A stretch of 64,000 bases of DNA from RBG-16-66-20 sp036262835 (GTDB lineage: Bacteria > Pseudomonadota > Gammaproteobacteria > Burkholderiales > SG8-39), in NCBI GenBank assembly GCA_036262835.1, contig DATAID010000105.1, positions 134,884-198,883 on the forward strand, written 5' to 3'. The stretch's first letter is position 1; every line of letters starts with the position of its first letter. Of the stretch, positions 16,480-24,430 are shown in pieces. Position numbers and translations under genes: made by a program. Below the pieces are notes generated by a model. It was not told where the DNA came from and ran no database searches. It was given only the letters and a program-made list of their open reading frames with translations.

Positions 16480-17487
16480 GTGATCGAGCGCGCAAGCCTT
16501 CAGCGGCTGACCGCCCGCATCCTCCTTGGCGTTCTTGCGCTTTGCCTCGGCGGCGCCGCGCAGGCGCAGCGCAAGCACATGCCGGTGCGCACGCAGGAGG
16601 TCCCGGATACCGAATCCGGTCGCCCGGCCGCGAGCGCCGAGCGTCCCACGTTCAAGGGGCGCCTGCTCATCTACGGACCGCCCTCGCTCCCCGTCACCCC
16701 ACCTGCGGCGCACGTCGCTCCGGCGCCCGCACAAGCCGAGGAGAAACCGGCCGCCCCGGCACCGGTTGCTTCGCCTGCGCCTGCGGCGCCTGCGCCAATC
16801 ATCGCCGCTCCGGCGCCTGCCCCGGTCGTCACGCCGACCCAGCCTGCAGAAGCCCCCGTCGCCACCCCGCTCCCCGCGCCCGCGCCTCCGCCACCGGTGG
16901 CTGCGCCGGCACCGGAGCCCAAGCCTGCGCCGGTTGCTGCACCGACCCCTGCGCCTGAGCCGAAACCCGCCCCGGTCGCCGCACCGACGCCAGCCCCTCA
17001 ACCCGCGGTGCCGGCCGCGCCGGTCGCTCGGGATGCCGCCGAACCCAGGCGCGAACCGATCGTCCGCCCTGAGGCAATCGCGCCCGCGCCGGCCGCAGCG
17101 GCCCGCCCGCCGGCGCCGCGCCAGGACGTCGCGATGGCGGCGCCCTCCTCCGCCGCCACGCCGGAGGCGCCGGTGCCGATCGACCTCAAGGTGATCGAGA
17201 GCATCTTCACCTGCCTCGCGCCCGGGCTGCCGCAGGACTGGAAGCGGGCGTGGGTAGAGATCACCGACCAGGGCGGCGGCAAGGAGAAGGTCTCCAAATT
17301 CCGCTATACGAACCTGCGCAATGACGACGAAGGCGAGGCGCTCGTGCCCTGCAACGCGCAGGAGCTGACGCGCCGGATCGTCGGCCTGAACGACAAGCTG
17401 CCGCCCGACCGTCGCGGCTGGAATCGCGCCCTGCTCGTGATCGAGAGCGACGGCGAGTACGAGATGAGCTACGAATACCCTAAGTAG
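16480..17487 (+). CDS. Secreted Pro/Ala-rich protein with a C-terminal globular domain
   Basis: A 335-residue protein starting at GTG 16480. A hydrophobic signal-like segment covers residues 11-30 and ends in AAQAQ. Residues about 70-245 are a low-complexity Pro/Ala linker with a twice-repeated 14-residue unit (APEPKPAPVAAPTP). The last 95 residues form a folded-looking domain with two cysteines (FTCLAP, VPCNAQ) and tryptophans, ending in GEYEMSYEYPK. That end faintly resembles YezG/DUF600-type domains, but I would not name it. The linker would let the domain reach away from a membrane anchor. Its stop abuts that of the convergent dehydratase (TAGCTA). Confidence 0.65.
   Translation: MIERASLQRLTARILLGVLALCLGGAAQAQRKHMPVRTQEVPDTESGRPAASAERPTFKGRLLIYGPPSLPVTPPAAHVAPAPAQAEEKPAAPAPVASPAPAAPAPIIAAPAPAPVVTPTQPAEAPVATPLPAPAPPPPVAAPAPEPKPAPVAAPTPAPEPKPAPVAAPTPAPQPAVPAAPVARDAAEPRREPIVRPEAIAPAPAAAARPPAPRQDVAMAAPSSAATPEAPVPIDLKVIESIFTCLAPGLPQDWKRAWVEITDQGGGKEKVSKFRYTNLRNDDEGEALVPCNAQELTRRIVGLNDKLPPDRRGWNRALLVIESDGEYEMSYEYPK
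16909..16992 (+). repeat. Two 42-bp coding repeats (14-residue Pro/Ala/Lys unit)
   Basis: Units 16909-16950 and 16951-16992 encode identical 14-residue peptides (APEPKPAPVAAPTP) but differ in most codons at the third position. A degenerate third copy (APQPAVPAAP) follows. The protein sequence is kept while the DNA has diverged, so this is an old duplication under peptide-level constraint rather than a recent slippage product. Confidence 0.7.
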
Positions 17488-19185
17488 CTAGGCCTTCCTC
17501 AGGAAATCAAAGTCGCAGCCGTGCTCGGCCTGGAGCACGTGATCCATATAGAGCTTGGCATAGCCGCGCGCGGGCGCCGTCACGGGCGGCTGCCACGCCT
17601 TCTTGCGCCTTGAGATTTCTTCTTCCGGCACGAGCAGCTCGATCGCGCGCTGCCTGACCGAAATTTTTATCCGGTCTCCGTTCCTGACGAGCGCGAGCGG
17701 CCCGCCGACGGCGGCCTCGGGCGACACGTGCAGCACGATCGTGCCGAAGGCCGTGCCGCTCATGCGCGCATCCGAGATCCTCACCATGTCCTTGACGCCG
17801 GCGCGCGCGAGCTTCGCCGGAATCGGCAGGTAGCCCGCCTCCGGCATCGCATAGCCGGACTTGGGTCCCGCGTTCTGCAGCACGAGGAAATCCTCCGGCT
17901 TCACGTCGAGCGCCGGGTCGTCGATGCGCGCGGCGAGATCGTCGAGCGAGGCGAACACCACGGCGCGCCCTTCCTTCTCGAAGAGCGACGGATCGGCCGC
18001 CGAGCGCTTCAGGATCGCGCCGTTGGGCGCAAGCGAGCCGAAGAGCGCGACCAGACCGCCGACCGGCGAGATCGGGTTCCTGAATTCGCGCACCACGGCG
18101 CGATCCACCCAGGGCGGGTTTTTGTCGAGGATCTGGCCGAGCGTCTCGCCCGACACCGTCATGCAATCGAGGTGCAGCAGCGGCTTCAGCTCGTGCAGCA
18201 CCGCCCCGATGCCGCCCGCGGCATAGAGGTCGGACATGTAATGCTGGCCGGTCGGCTTGAGGTCTACCAGCACCGGAGTCGAGTCCGAGAGCTCGTTCAG
18301 CTTTTTGAGCGATACCTCCACGCCGGCCCGCCCGGCGATCGCGGTGAGGTGCACGATCGCGTTGGTCGAGCCGCCGATCGCGAGCAGCACCCGCAGCGCG
18401 TTCTCGACCGACTTCGCCGTGATGATCCGGGAGGGCCGGATCGGCTTGGACGCCAGCTCGACCGCGCGCTTGCCGCTCGCCTCCGCGGCGCGCAGCCGGT
18501 CGGCGTGCACGGCCGGAATCGCCGCACTGCCCGGCAGCGCCATGCCGAGCGTCTCGGCGATCGAAGCCATGGTCGAGGCCGTGCCCATCACTGCACAGGT
18601 TCCGGCCGTCGTCGCGAGGTTGCCTTCGATCACGGCGATCTCGGCGCTGTTCACCTTGTCGGCCCGGTGCAGGGCCCAGAAGCGCCGGCAATCGGTGCAG
18701 GCGCCCAGGCGCTCGCCGCGAAACGAGGTCGGCATCATCGGGCCGGCAAGGAGCTGCACCGCCGGAATGTCCGCGCTCGCCGCGCCCATCAGCTGCGCGG
18801 GCACCGTTTTGTCGCAGCCGCCGATCAGCACGACGGCGTCCATGGGTTGCGCGCGGACCATTTCCTCGACGTCGATCGACATCAGGTTGCGGAACATCAT
18901 GGAGGTCGGGCTCAGGAATACTTCACCGAGCGACGTGGTAGGGAAATCAACCGGCAGGCCGCCCGCCGCGAGCACGCCGCGCTTCACGGCCTCGATGAGC
19001 TCCGGGAAATGGCGATGGCAGTTGTTGAAGCCGCTCCTCGAGTCGGCGATGCCGACCACGGGCCGGTCGAGCATCTCGCCCGAGTACCCCATGCTCTTGG
19101 CAAACGACCGGCGCAGGTAGAGCGAAAACCCGGCATCGCCGTAATTGGTCAGGCCGCGCTTTAAACCCTTGGCTTTTTCATCCAT
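17488..19185 (-). CDS. IlvD/Edd family dehydratase (sugar-acid dehydratase type)
   Basis: A 565-residue Fe-S dehydratase. The three cysteines that hold the cluster in L-arabinonate/sugar-acid dehydratases are present: C56 (GFNNCHRHF), C124 (GGCDKT) and C197 (TAGTCAVMG). GACTDCRRFWALHRA near 161-175 is typical of the aldonate branch rather than of dihydroxyacid dehydratase IlvD. A pentonate or hexonate dehydratase giving a 2-keto-3-deoxy acid is therefore more likely than a role in branched-chain synthesis. It is divergent from the methyltransferase gene, and the intervening region holds a small dyad. It converges with the Pro-rich protein without any gap. Confidence 0.85.
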   Translation of the reverse strand: MDEKAKGLKRGLTNYGDAGFSLYLRRSFAKSMGYSGEMLDRPVVGIADSRSGFNNCHRHFPELIEAVKRGVLAAGGLPVDFPTTSLGEVFLSPTSMMFRNLMSIDVEEMVRAQPMDAVVLIGGCDKTVPAQLMGAASADIPAVQLLAGPMMPTSFRGERLGACTDCRRFWALHRADKVNSAEIAVIEGNLATTAGTCAVMGTASTMASIAETLGMALPGSAAIPAVHADRLRAAEASGKRAVELASKPIRPSRIITAKSVENALRVLLAIGGSTNAIVHLTAIAGRAGVEVSLKKLNELSDSTPVLVDLKPTGQHYMSDLYAAGGIGAVLHELKPLLHLDCMTVSGETLGQILDKNPPWVDRAVVREFRNPISPVGGLVALFGSLAPNGAILKRSAADPSLFEKEGRAVVFASLDDLAARIDDPALDVKPEDFLVLQNAGPKSGYAMPEAGYLPIPAKLARAGVKDMVRISDARMSGTAFGTIVLHVSPEAAVGGPLALVRNGDRIKISVRQRAIELLVPEEEISRRKKAWQPPVTAPARGYAKLYMDHVLQAEHGCDFDFLRKA

Positions 19186-19225
19186 AAGTCATTGTTTTAT
19201 CACAGTGGGCAATCTCCCATCTTCG

Positions 19226-19239
19226 ATTCCGTTCGGAAT
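19226..19239. promoter_or_regulatory. Small inverted repeat between divergent genes
   Basis: ATTCCG-TT-CGGAAT is a perfect 6-bp inverted repeat about midway between the dehydratase start (19185) and the methyltransferase start (19293). Position and symmetry fit a regulator binding site, but no regulator gene is adjacent. Two TCCCA-containing direct repeats flank it. Confidence 0.3.
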
Positions 19240-19292
19240 GTGGTTGATTTCCCACCGTGGCCGGCCGTACTGTGCAAGGCAGGAGGATGGAC

Positions 19293-20705
19293 ATGGACGC
19301 GGTGACCGAGCACGACGCACCGCTGCTCGACAGCATCGCCGATTTTTGCCGCCGCGCCGGCATTGCCGAATCGACCTTCGGCCGGCGCGCGGTCAACGAC
19401 GGCAAGTTCGTCGCGCGCCTGCGGGATGGCGCGCGCATCACGCCGGAGACGCTCGAGCGCGTGAACGCCTTCCTCGAGCGCCACGGCGCCTCGGCGCCCG
19501 CCTCGCCTCCCGAGCTGCGGCCCCTCATCCGCGTCACCGAGCGCAGACCGGGGCCGGGCGGCGCGCCCAGCACCGAAGGCGCGCCTTCGCGCAACTTCCG
19601 CTTCTTCGACAACCGCCAGAAGTACCTGCTCTTCGTCAATACCTGCGGCGAGAAGGAAACGATCGCCCGGCGCGTCGGCATGGAGCTCGCCCACATCCAT
19701 CCGCGGCCGCCCGCCATCCGTGTCTTCGATGCCGGCATGGGGGACGGCTCGGTGCTCACGCGCGTCATGCGCGAGATGCACCGGCGCTTCCCGACCCGGC
19801 CGTTCTACTTCGTCGGCAAGGAAATCAGCCTCGAGGACGTGCGCCTGTCGCTGGACAAGATGCCAGACCGGCTCTACGAGCATCCGGCGACCGTGCTCAT
19901 CGTCACCAACATGTACTACACCGAGGCGCCCTGGCTCGCGCCCAAATCGGTGAGCGCGGCGACCTCGCTCGTCTGGCACGAGGTCGCGCTCAGCGGCTCG
20001 ACCGCGCACGAGTTCAGCGAGCAGATCTCCGCGCTCGAGCCCTTCCTCGCGAAGAACTGGCAGGCGCGCCACAGCGCGAAGAGCGGCAACCCGGTCTACG
20101 AGCGGCCGGTGGCGCTCGTGATCTACCGCGAGGACTTCCGCTTCATGCTGGACGAGGTGATCCCCGCGCAGGGCAAGGCGCGGGCCGACTACGATCTGGT
20201 CATCGCCTCGCAGCCCTACCGCGCGCGCGTGCCGGTCGAGTTCAAGGCGAGCCGCGTGCTCGGGCCCCTCGCGCGCGCGCTCGGCCCCGGCGGTCGGCTC
20301 CTCGGCATCCATTCCTGCGGGCGCGACCCGGGGCTCGACATCGTGCGCAGGATCTGGCCCGAGGAGAATCCCTTCGCCACCGGCCGGCACGACCTGCTGC
20401 GCGCGGTGCGCGCCGAGCTCGGCAAGGAGGCGCGCCACTACAACTTCAACGCGTACTCGGACGCGCGCGCTGTTTTCCGCTACGACATGCACACGCTGCC
20501 CACCGAGATCGCCGAGAGCATCGGCACCTCCACGCTCTTCGCCGCCTGGAATGCCGCCGTGTACGTCGCGCAGATCGACGACGAGCGGCTCGCGCGCGTG
20601 GTCGGGGAACGGCGCTACCTGGACGCCACGCGCGAGGTCCTGCAGGCGCATGGCGGACTCTGGTTCCTGGATGAATCCTATGTCGTATCAAGAAAGCGCG
20701 GCTAA
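19293..20705 (+). CDS. SAM-dependent methyltransferase-like protein with N-terminal HTH-like segment
   Basis: A 470-residue protein. Residues 1-65 (LLDSIADFCRRAGIAESTFG, then TLERVNAFLERHG) look like a short helix-turn-helix/phage-regulator segment. A Rossmann methyltransferase core follows from about 100, with motif I VFDAGMGDGS at 144-153, and a long C-terminal part has HSCGRDPGLD. The acceptor is unknown. AGGAGG at 19281-19286, 6 nt before the ATG at 19293, fixes the start. The next gene (MetF-like) begins inside its last 26 bp, so the two are coupled; this links SAM chemistry with a folate-type protein. Confidence 0.7.
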   Translation: MDAVTEHDAPLLDSIADFCRRAGIAESTFGRRAVNDGKFVARLRDGARITPETLERVNAFLERHGASAPASPPELRPLIRVTERRPGPGGAPSTEGAPSRNFRFFDNRQKYLLFVNTCGEKETIARRVGMELAHIHPRPPAIRVFDAGMGDGSVLTRVMREMHRRFPTRPFYFVGKEISLEDVRLSLDKMPDRLYEHPATVLIVTNMYYTEAPWLAPKSVSAATSLVWHEVALSGSTAHEFSEQISALEPFLAKNWQARHSAKSGNPVYERPVALVIYREDFRFMLDEVIPAQGKARADYDLVIASQPYRARVPVEFKASRVLGPLARALGPGGRLLGIHSCGRDPGLDIVRRIWPEENPFATGRHDLLRAVRAELGKEARHYNFNAYSDARAVFRYDMHTLPTEIAESIGTSTLFAAWNAAVYVAQIDDERLARVVGERRYLDATREVLQAHGGLWFLDESYVVSRKRG

Positions 20706-21582
20706 GCCGCTTAGCGAAAACGCGGCTAAGGCCCTCGTCGTCTCGGGGTCCCTGGAGATCGGCGCGCACCGACCGCAGGATGCGCAGACGATCGCAGCGC
20801 TCCTGCCCGCGGGCACCCCGGTCTATGTCAACCACCTGCCGCGCCACCGTTTGCCCGACACGCTGCCCACGCTCATCGCCGTGCGCGAAGCGGGTTTGGA
20901 GCCCGTGCCGCACATCGCCGCGCGCAGGATCGAGTCGAGCGCGCAGCTGGAGTCGTTCCTCAAGCGCGCCGTGCGCGATGCCGGCGTGCAGAAAGCGCTC
21001 GTCATCGGCGGCGACGTGCCGCAGGCCGCAGGCCCGTTTGCCGACGGCGCGGCGGTGATCGGCTCGGGGCTTCTTTCCGCCTCGGGCCTGCGCGAGATCG
21101 GCATTCCCGGCTACCCGGAAGGCCATCCGCGCATCCCGAGCGCGATCCTCGAGCGTGCCTTCGCCGAAAAGCTCTCGCTACTCGCGACGCAGGGCCTTGG
21201 CGGCTATGTGGTCACGCAGTTCTCGTTCGCGCCGGCGCGCGTGGTCGAATTCTGCACGGCGCTTGCGCGCTCGGCGCCGAACGTTTCGGTCTATGTCGGG
21301 CTCGCCGGCCCCACGAATCCGGTGTCGCTCCTGCGCTTCGCGCAGGCCTGCGGCGTGAGCGCGTCGCTGCGCGCCTTGCGCGCCCAGGGAATCGATGCGG
21401 TGAAGCTCGTGACGCACACCGACCCGGGCGACCAGCTCTCGGCCATCGCGCGCTACTGCGGCTTGCGCCCCGACTGCAACGTCGTCGGCATCCACGTGTT
21501 CACCTTCGGCGGCGTCGCGCCGGCGGTGCAGTGGATGAACCGCCAGCTAATTCCAGATAGAGCGAGCCGCGTCGACGCATAG
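20680..21582 (+). CDS. Methylenetetrahydrofolate reductase (MetF)-like protein
   Basis: A 300-residue TIM-barrel protein of the MTHFR superfamily. Hallmarks are in the right order: PHIAAR, GGDVP, YPEGHP and VTQFSF, matching PHL, RGDLP, YPEVHP and ITQFFF of E. coli MetF. The usual EFFPP start is replaced by SLEIGAH. Whether it reduces methylene-THF or has another folate substrate is open. The ATG at 20680 lies 26 bp inside the upstream gene; an in-frame ATG at 20671 is an alternative. Its 3' end overlaps the convergent MetE-like gene by 36 bp. Confidence 0.75.
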   Translation: MSYQESAAKPLSENAAKALVVSGSLEIGAHRPQDAQTIAALLPAGTPVYVNHLPRHRLPDTLPTLIAVREAGLEPVPHIAARRIESSAQLESFLKRAVRDAGVQKALVIGGDVPQAAGPFADGAAVIGSGLLSASGLREIGIPGYPEGHPRIPSAILERAFAEKLSLLATQGLGGYVVTQFSFAPARVVEFCTALARSAPNVSVYVGLAGPTNPVSLLRFAQACGVSASLRALRAQGIDAVKLVTHTDPGDQLSAIARYCGLRPDCNVVGIHVFTFGGVAPAVQWMNRQLIPDRASRVDA

Positions 21583-22659
21583 GCGCAGCTTCGCGCGCTC
21601 GTCGGCCTCGGTCACCGGGTTTCCGCCCATCGTGCTCGCGAAGCCGCACTGCGGGCTTACGGCGAGGCGCGCAGGATCGATATGGCGCGACGCCTCCTCG
21701 ACCCGCCGCTTCAGAACATCCATCGGCTCGAGCTGCGGCATTTTCGAGCTGACCAGGCCGAGCACCACGCCCTTCGTCGTCGGCATCGTCGCGAGCGGCG
21801 CAAAATCGCCCGCGCGCGGCGTGTCGAACTCGAGCAGGAAGTGCGTGACCTCCGCCCGATTGAAAAGCCGCTCGGCGATGGACGTATAGCCGCCCTCGGA
21901 GAGATACATTCCCTTGTAGTTGCCGCGGCACAGGTGCACGCCGACCGCGAGGTCGGCGGGCCGGCCCTTGACCGCCTCGTTGATCGCGTCCACGTAAAGA
22001 TCGACGAGCGCTTCTGGATTGCCGCCCGCGGCGCGCACCCTCGCCTGCAGCGCCGGGTCGCAGAGCATCGCAAGCGCCACCTCGTCGAGCTGGATGTAGC
22101 GGCAGCCGGCCTCGTAGAGATCGGCGATCTCGCCCTGATACACCTTGCCGAGATCGAAGAAGTATTCCTTCGGGTCCTGGTAGGCGCTGCCCCAGTCCGT
22201 GAAGCGATAGAAGTGCGTCGCGGAGGGCGCGGGCAGGGTGATCTTCTGCGTTTTCTTCGTGAGCCTGGAGGCATAGGCGTATTCGTCCAGGGCGATTGGC
22301 TCAGTGCGCGCGACCTTGCCCTCGACGAAGGGCGCCGTGAAATCGCGCTCGTGGCCGTGCTCGTCGTGGAACTTGAAGACGGCGTCCTTGACCGCCAGTC
22401 CCCGCGTGAGCCGCACGAACTTTTCCCAGTAGGAAATGCGCCGGAACTCGCCGTCGGTCACGACCTCAAGACCGCAGTCCTCCTGCAGGCGAACGACCTC
22501 GCGAATCGCGGCATCCTGGGCGGCGCGCAATGCATCATCGTGCATGCGACCCTCGGCGTGCTGGCGGAAGGCATCGCGCAGCGCCCGGGGACGCAGCAGG
22601 CTGCCGATGTGATCGGCGCGGAAAGGCGGTCGAACGGGCATCCTCGATATCTCTGCCAT
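21547..22659 (-). CDS. Core-MetE-like methyltransferase (cobalamin-independent methionine synthase C-terminal domain), copy 1
   Basis: A 370-residue stand-alone barrel of the MetE C-terminal type: ADHIGSLLRP at the N-terminus, VTDGEFRR, IQLDEVALAM, and zinc ligands in VHLCRGN (His, Cys) and PQCGFAS (Cys). Full MetE is about 750 residues; the folate-binding N-terminal half is absent here. Such core proteins transfer methyl groups to thiols, with methyl donors that differ from case to case. It converges on and overlaps the MetF-like gene by 36 bp. An ATG six codons in (22641) is an alternative start. Confidence 0.8.
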   Translation of the reverse strand: MAEISRMPVRPPFRADHIGSLLRPRALRDAFRQHAEGRMHDDALRAAQDAAIREVVRLQEDCGLEVVTDGEFRRISYWEKFVRLTRGLAVKDAVFKFHDEHGHERDFTAPFVEGKVARTEPIALDEYAYASRLTKKTQKITLPAPSATHFYRFTDWGSAYQDPKEYFFDLGKVYQGEIADLYEAGCRYIQLDEVALAMLCDPALQARVRAAGGNPEALVDLYVDAINEAVKGRPADLAVGVHLCRGNYKGMYLSEGGYTSIAERLFNRAEVTHFLLEFDTPRAGDFAPLATMPTTKGVVLGLVSSKMPQLEPMDVLKRRVEEASRHIDPARLAVSPQCGFASTMGGNPVTEADERAKLRLCVDAARSIWN

Positions 22660-22670
22660 GGCGACGCCAA

Positions 22671-22676
22671 TATAAT
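22671..22676 (+). promoter_or_regulatory. Possible -10 element of the feruloyl-CoA synthetase-like gene
   Basis: A perfect TATAAT lies 8 bp before the ATG at 22685. If used, transcription would begin within 1-3 nt of the start codon, giving a leaderless message; no Shine-Dalgarno is visible. No good -35 hexamer is found at 16-18 bp spacing, so this is only a candidate. Confidence 0.3.
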
Positions 22677-22684
22677 TCAGGCCG

Positions 22685-24430
22685 ATGGGTTCCCGGCTGC
22701 ATTCCGCGCTGCGCTACGCCCCGGCCGAAGTGACGGTGGAAAAGCGCGCCGATGGCACGATGGTGCTGCGCTCGCCCCACCCGCTCAAGCCTCACCCGCG
22801 CTGCGTAGGGGACTGGCTCAAGCAATGGTACGAAAGGGCCCCCGAGCGAACGTTCCTCGCCGAGCGCAGGGGCGAGGGCTGGCGCAGGCTTTCCTATCGC
22901 GACGCGCTTTCCGACGCGCGCCGCATCGGCCAGGCGCTGCTCGACCGCGGTCTCGGACCCGCGCGGCCGGTGGCGATCCTGTCGGACAACAGCATCGATC
23001 ACGCGCTGCTCGCGCTCGGCGCGATGCAGGTCGGCGTGCCCGTCGCGCCGATCTCGCCCGCGTATTCGCTCATGTCGAAGGACTTCGCGAAGCTGAAGCA
23101 CATCTTCGAGCTCCTCAAGCCCGGCCTGGTCTTCGCGGATAGCCCGGAGAAATTCGGGCCGGCGCTCGCGGCTTTGGGCGTCGAATCGACGCCGGTCGCC
23201 GAGCTGCTCAAGGCCAACCCCGGCTCGACCGGCGAAGTCGCGCATTCGCGCGTCACGCCCGACACGGTGGCGAAGATCCTCTTCACCTCGGGCTCGACCG
23301 GCGTGCCGAAGGGCGTCATCAACACGCAGCGCATGCTGACCTCGAACCAGCAGAGCTGGGCGCAGGTCTGGCCGTTCCTCGAAGACCGGCCGCCCGTGCT
23401 CTGCGAATGGCTGCCCTGGAACCACACCTTCGGCGGCAACGCGACCTTCAACATGGTGCTCCGCAACGGCGGCACGATGTACATCGACGGCGGCAAGCCC
23501 GTCCCCGGCCTGATCGAGACCACCGCAAGGAATTTGAAGGAGGTCTCGCCGACGATGTACCTGAGCGTGCCGCGCGGCTTCGACCTCCTGCTCCCCTACC
23601 TCGAATCCGACGCGCAGCTGCGCAAGAACTTCTTCCGCGACCTCGACTTGGTCTTCTACGCCGGCGCGGCGCTGCCGCCCAACCTCTGGGAGCGTATCGA
23701 GAAGCTCGCGATCGCCGAAAAGGGCGGCGCGCTCGCGATGGTCTCGGCCTGGGGCTCGACCGAGACCGCGCCGAAGACCACCTGCGTGCACTTCCACATC
23801 GACCGTGCCGGCGTGGTGGGCCTGCCCACCCCGGGCGCCGAAGTGAAGCTCGTGCCCTCGGGCGGGAAGCTCGAAGCGCGCGTGAAGGGCCCGAACGTCA
23901 CGCCGGGCTACTGGCAGCGCCCCGACCTCACCCAAGCGGCGTTCGACGAAGAAGGCTTCTACCGCATCGGCGATGCGCTCAAGCTCGCCGATCCAGCCGC
24001 GCCGGAAAAGGGCCTTGTCTTCGACGGCCGCGTCGCCGAGGACTTCAAGCTCACCACCGGCACCTGGGTGCACGTGGGCGCGCTCCGCGTGAAGCTCATC
24101 GCCGCCTGCAACCCGCTACTCCAGGACGCGGTGATCACCGGGCACGACCGGGATGAGGTCGGAGCGCTCGTCTTTCTGAGCCCGGCGGCCAAAGATGTCT
24201 CGAAGGAAGAAATCGCGAAAAAGATCAAGGGCGCGCTGAAAGCGCTCTCGGCCGAGGGCGGCAGCTCCACCCACCCCAGGCGCGTCCTCGTTCTCGAGGA
24301 ACCGCCCTCGATCGACGCGGGCGAGATCACGGACAAGGGCTACATCAACCAGCGTGCCGTGCTCGAGCGCCGCGCGGCGCTGGTCGAGAAGCTGCACGCG
24401 ACGCCCCTGTCCTCCGAGGTGATCACCTAG
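22685..24430 (+). CDS. Feruloyl-CoA synthetase-like acyl-CoA ligase
   Basis: A 581-residue member of the adenylate-forming (ANL) family. The P-loop is ILFTSGSTGVPKGV at residues 198-211, WGSTETAPKT is the adenine motif, and the hinge region reads GRVAEDFKLTTGTWVHVGALR in place of the usual GR-DD-IK; that variant is typical of feruloyl-CoA synthetases (Fcs). It would activate ferulate or another hydroxycinnamate with ATP and CoA. No enoyl-CoA hydratase/lyase (Ech) partner is nearby, so the substrate is inferred. Divergent from core-MetE copy 1 by 25 bp; the 3' end overlaps the convergent MFS gene by 8 bp. Confidence 0.82.
   Translation: MGSRLHSALRYAPAEVTVEKRADGTMVLRSPHPLKPHPRCVGDWLKQWYERAPERTFLAERRGEGWRRLSYRDALSDARRIGQALLDRGLGPARPVAILSDNSIDHALLALGAMQVGVPVAPISPAYSLMSKDFAKLKHIFELLKPGLVFADSPEKFGPALAALGVESTPVAELLKANPGSTGEVAHSRVTPDTVAKILFTSGSTGVPKGVINTQRMLTSNQQSWAQVWPFLEDRPPVLCEWLPWNHTFGGNATFNMVLRNGGTMYIDGGKPVPGLIETTARNLKEVSPTMYLSVPRGFDLLLPYLESDAQLRKNFFRDLDLVFYAGAALPPNLWERIEKLAIAEKGGALAMVSAWGSTETAPKTTCVHFHIDRAGVVGLPTPGAEVKLVPSGGKLEARVKGPNVTPGYWQRPDLTQAAFDEEGFYRIGDALKLADPAAPEKGLVFDGRVAEDFKLTTGTWVHVGALRVKLIAACNPLLQDAVITGHDRDEVGALVFLSPAAKDVSKEEIAKKIKGALKALSAEGGSSTHPRRVLVLEEPPSIDAGEITDKGYINQRAVLERRAALVEKLHATPLSSEVIT

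Noticed and set aside
16909..16992. Recent minisatellite or mobile repeat inside the Pro-rich gene
   Set aside because: The two 42-bp units encode the same peptide with mostly different codons, so the duplication is old and there is no sign of a mobile element.
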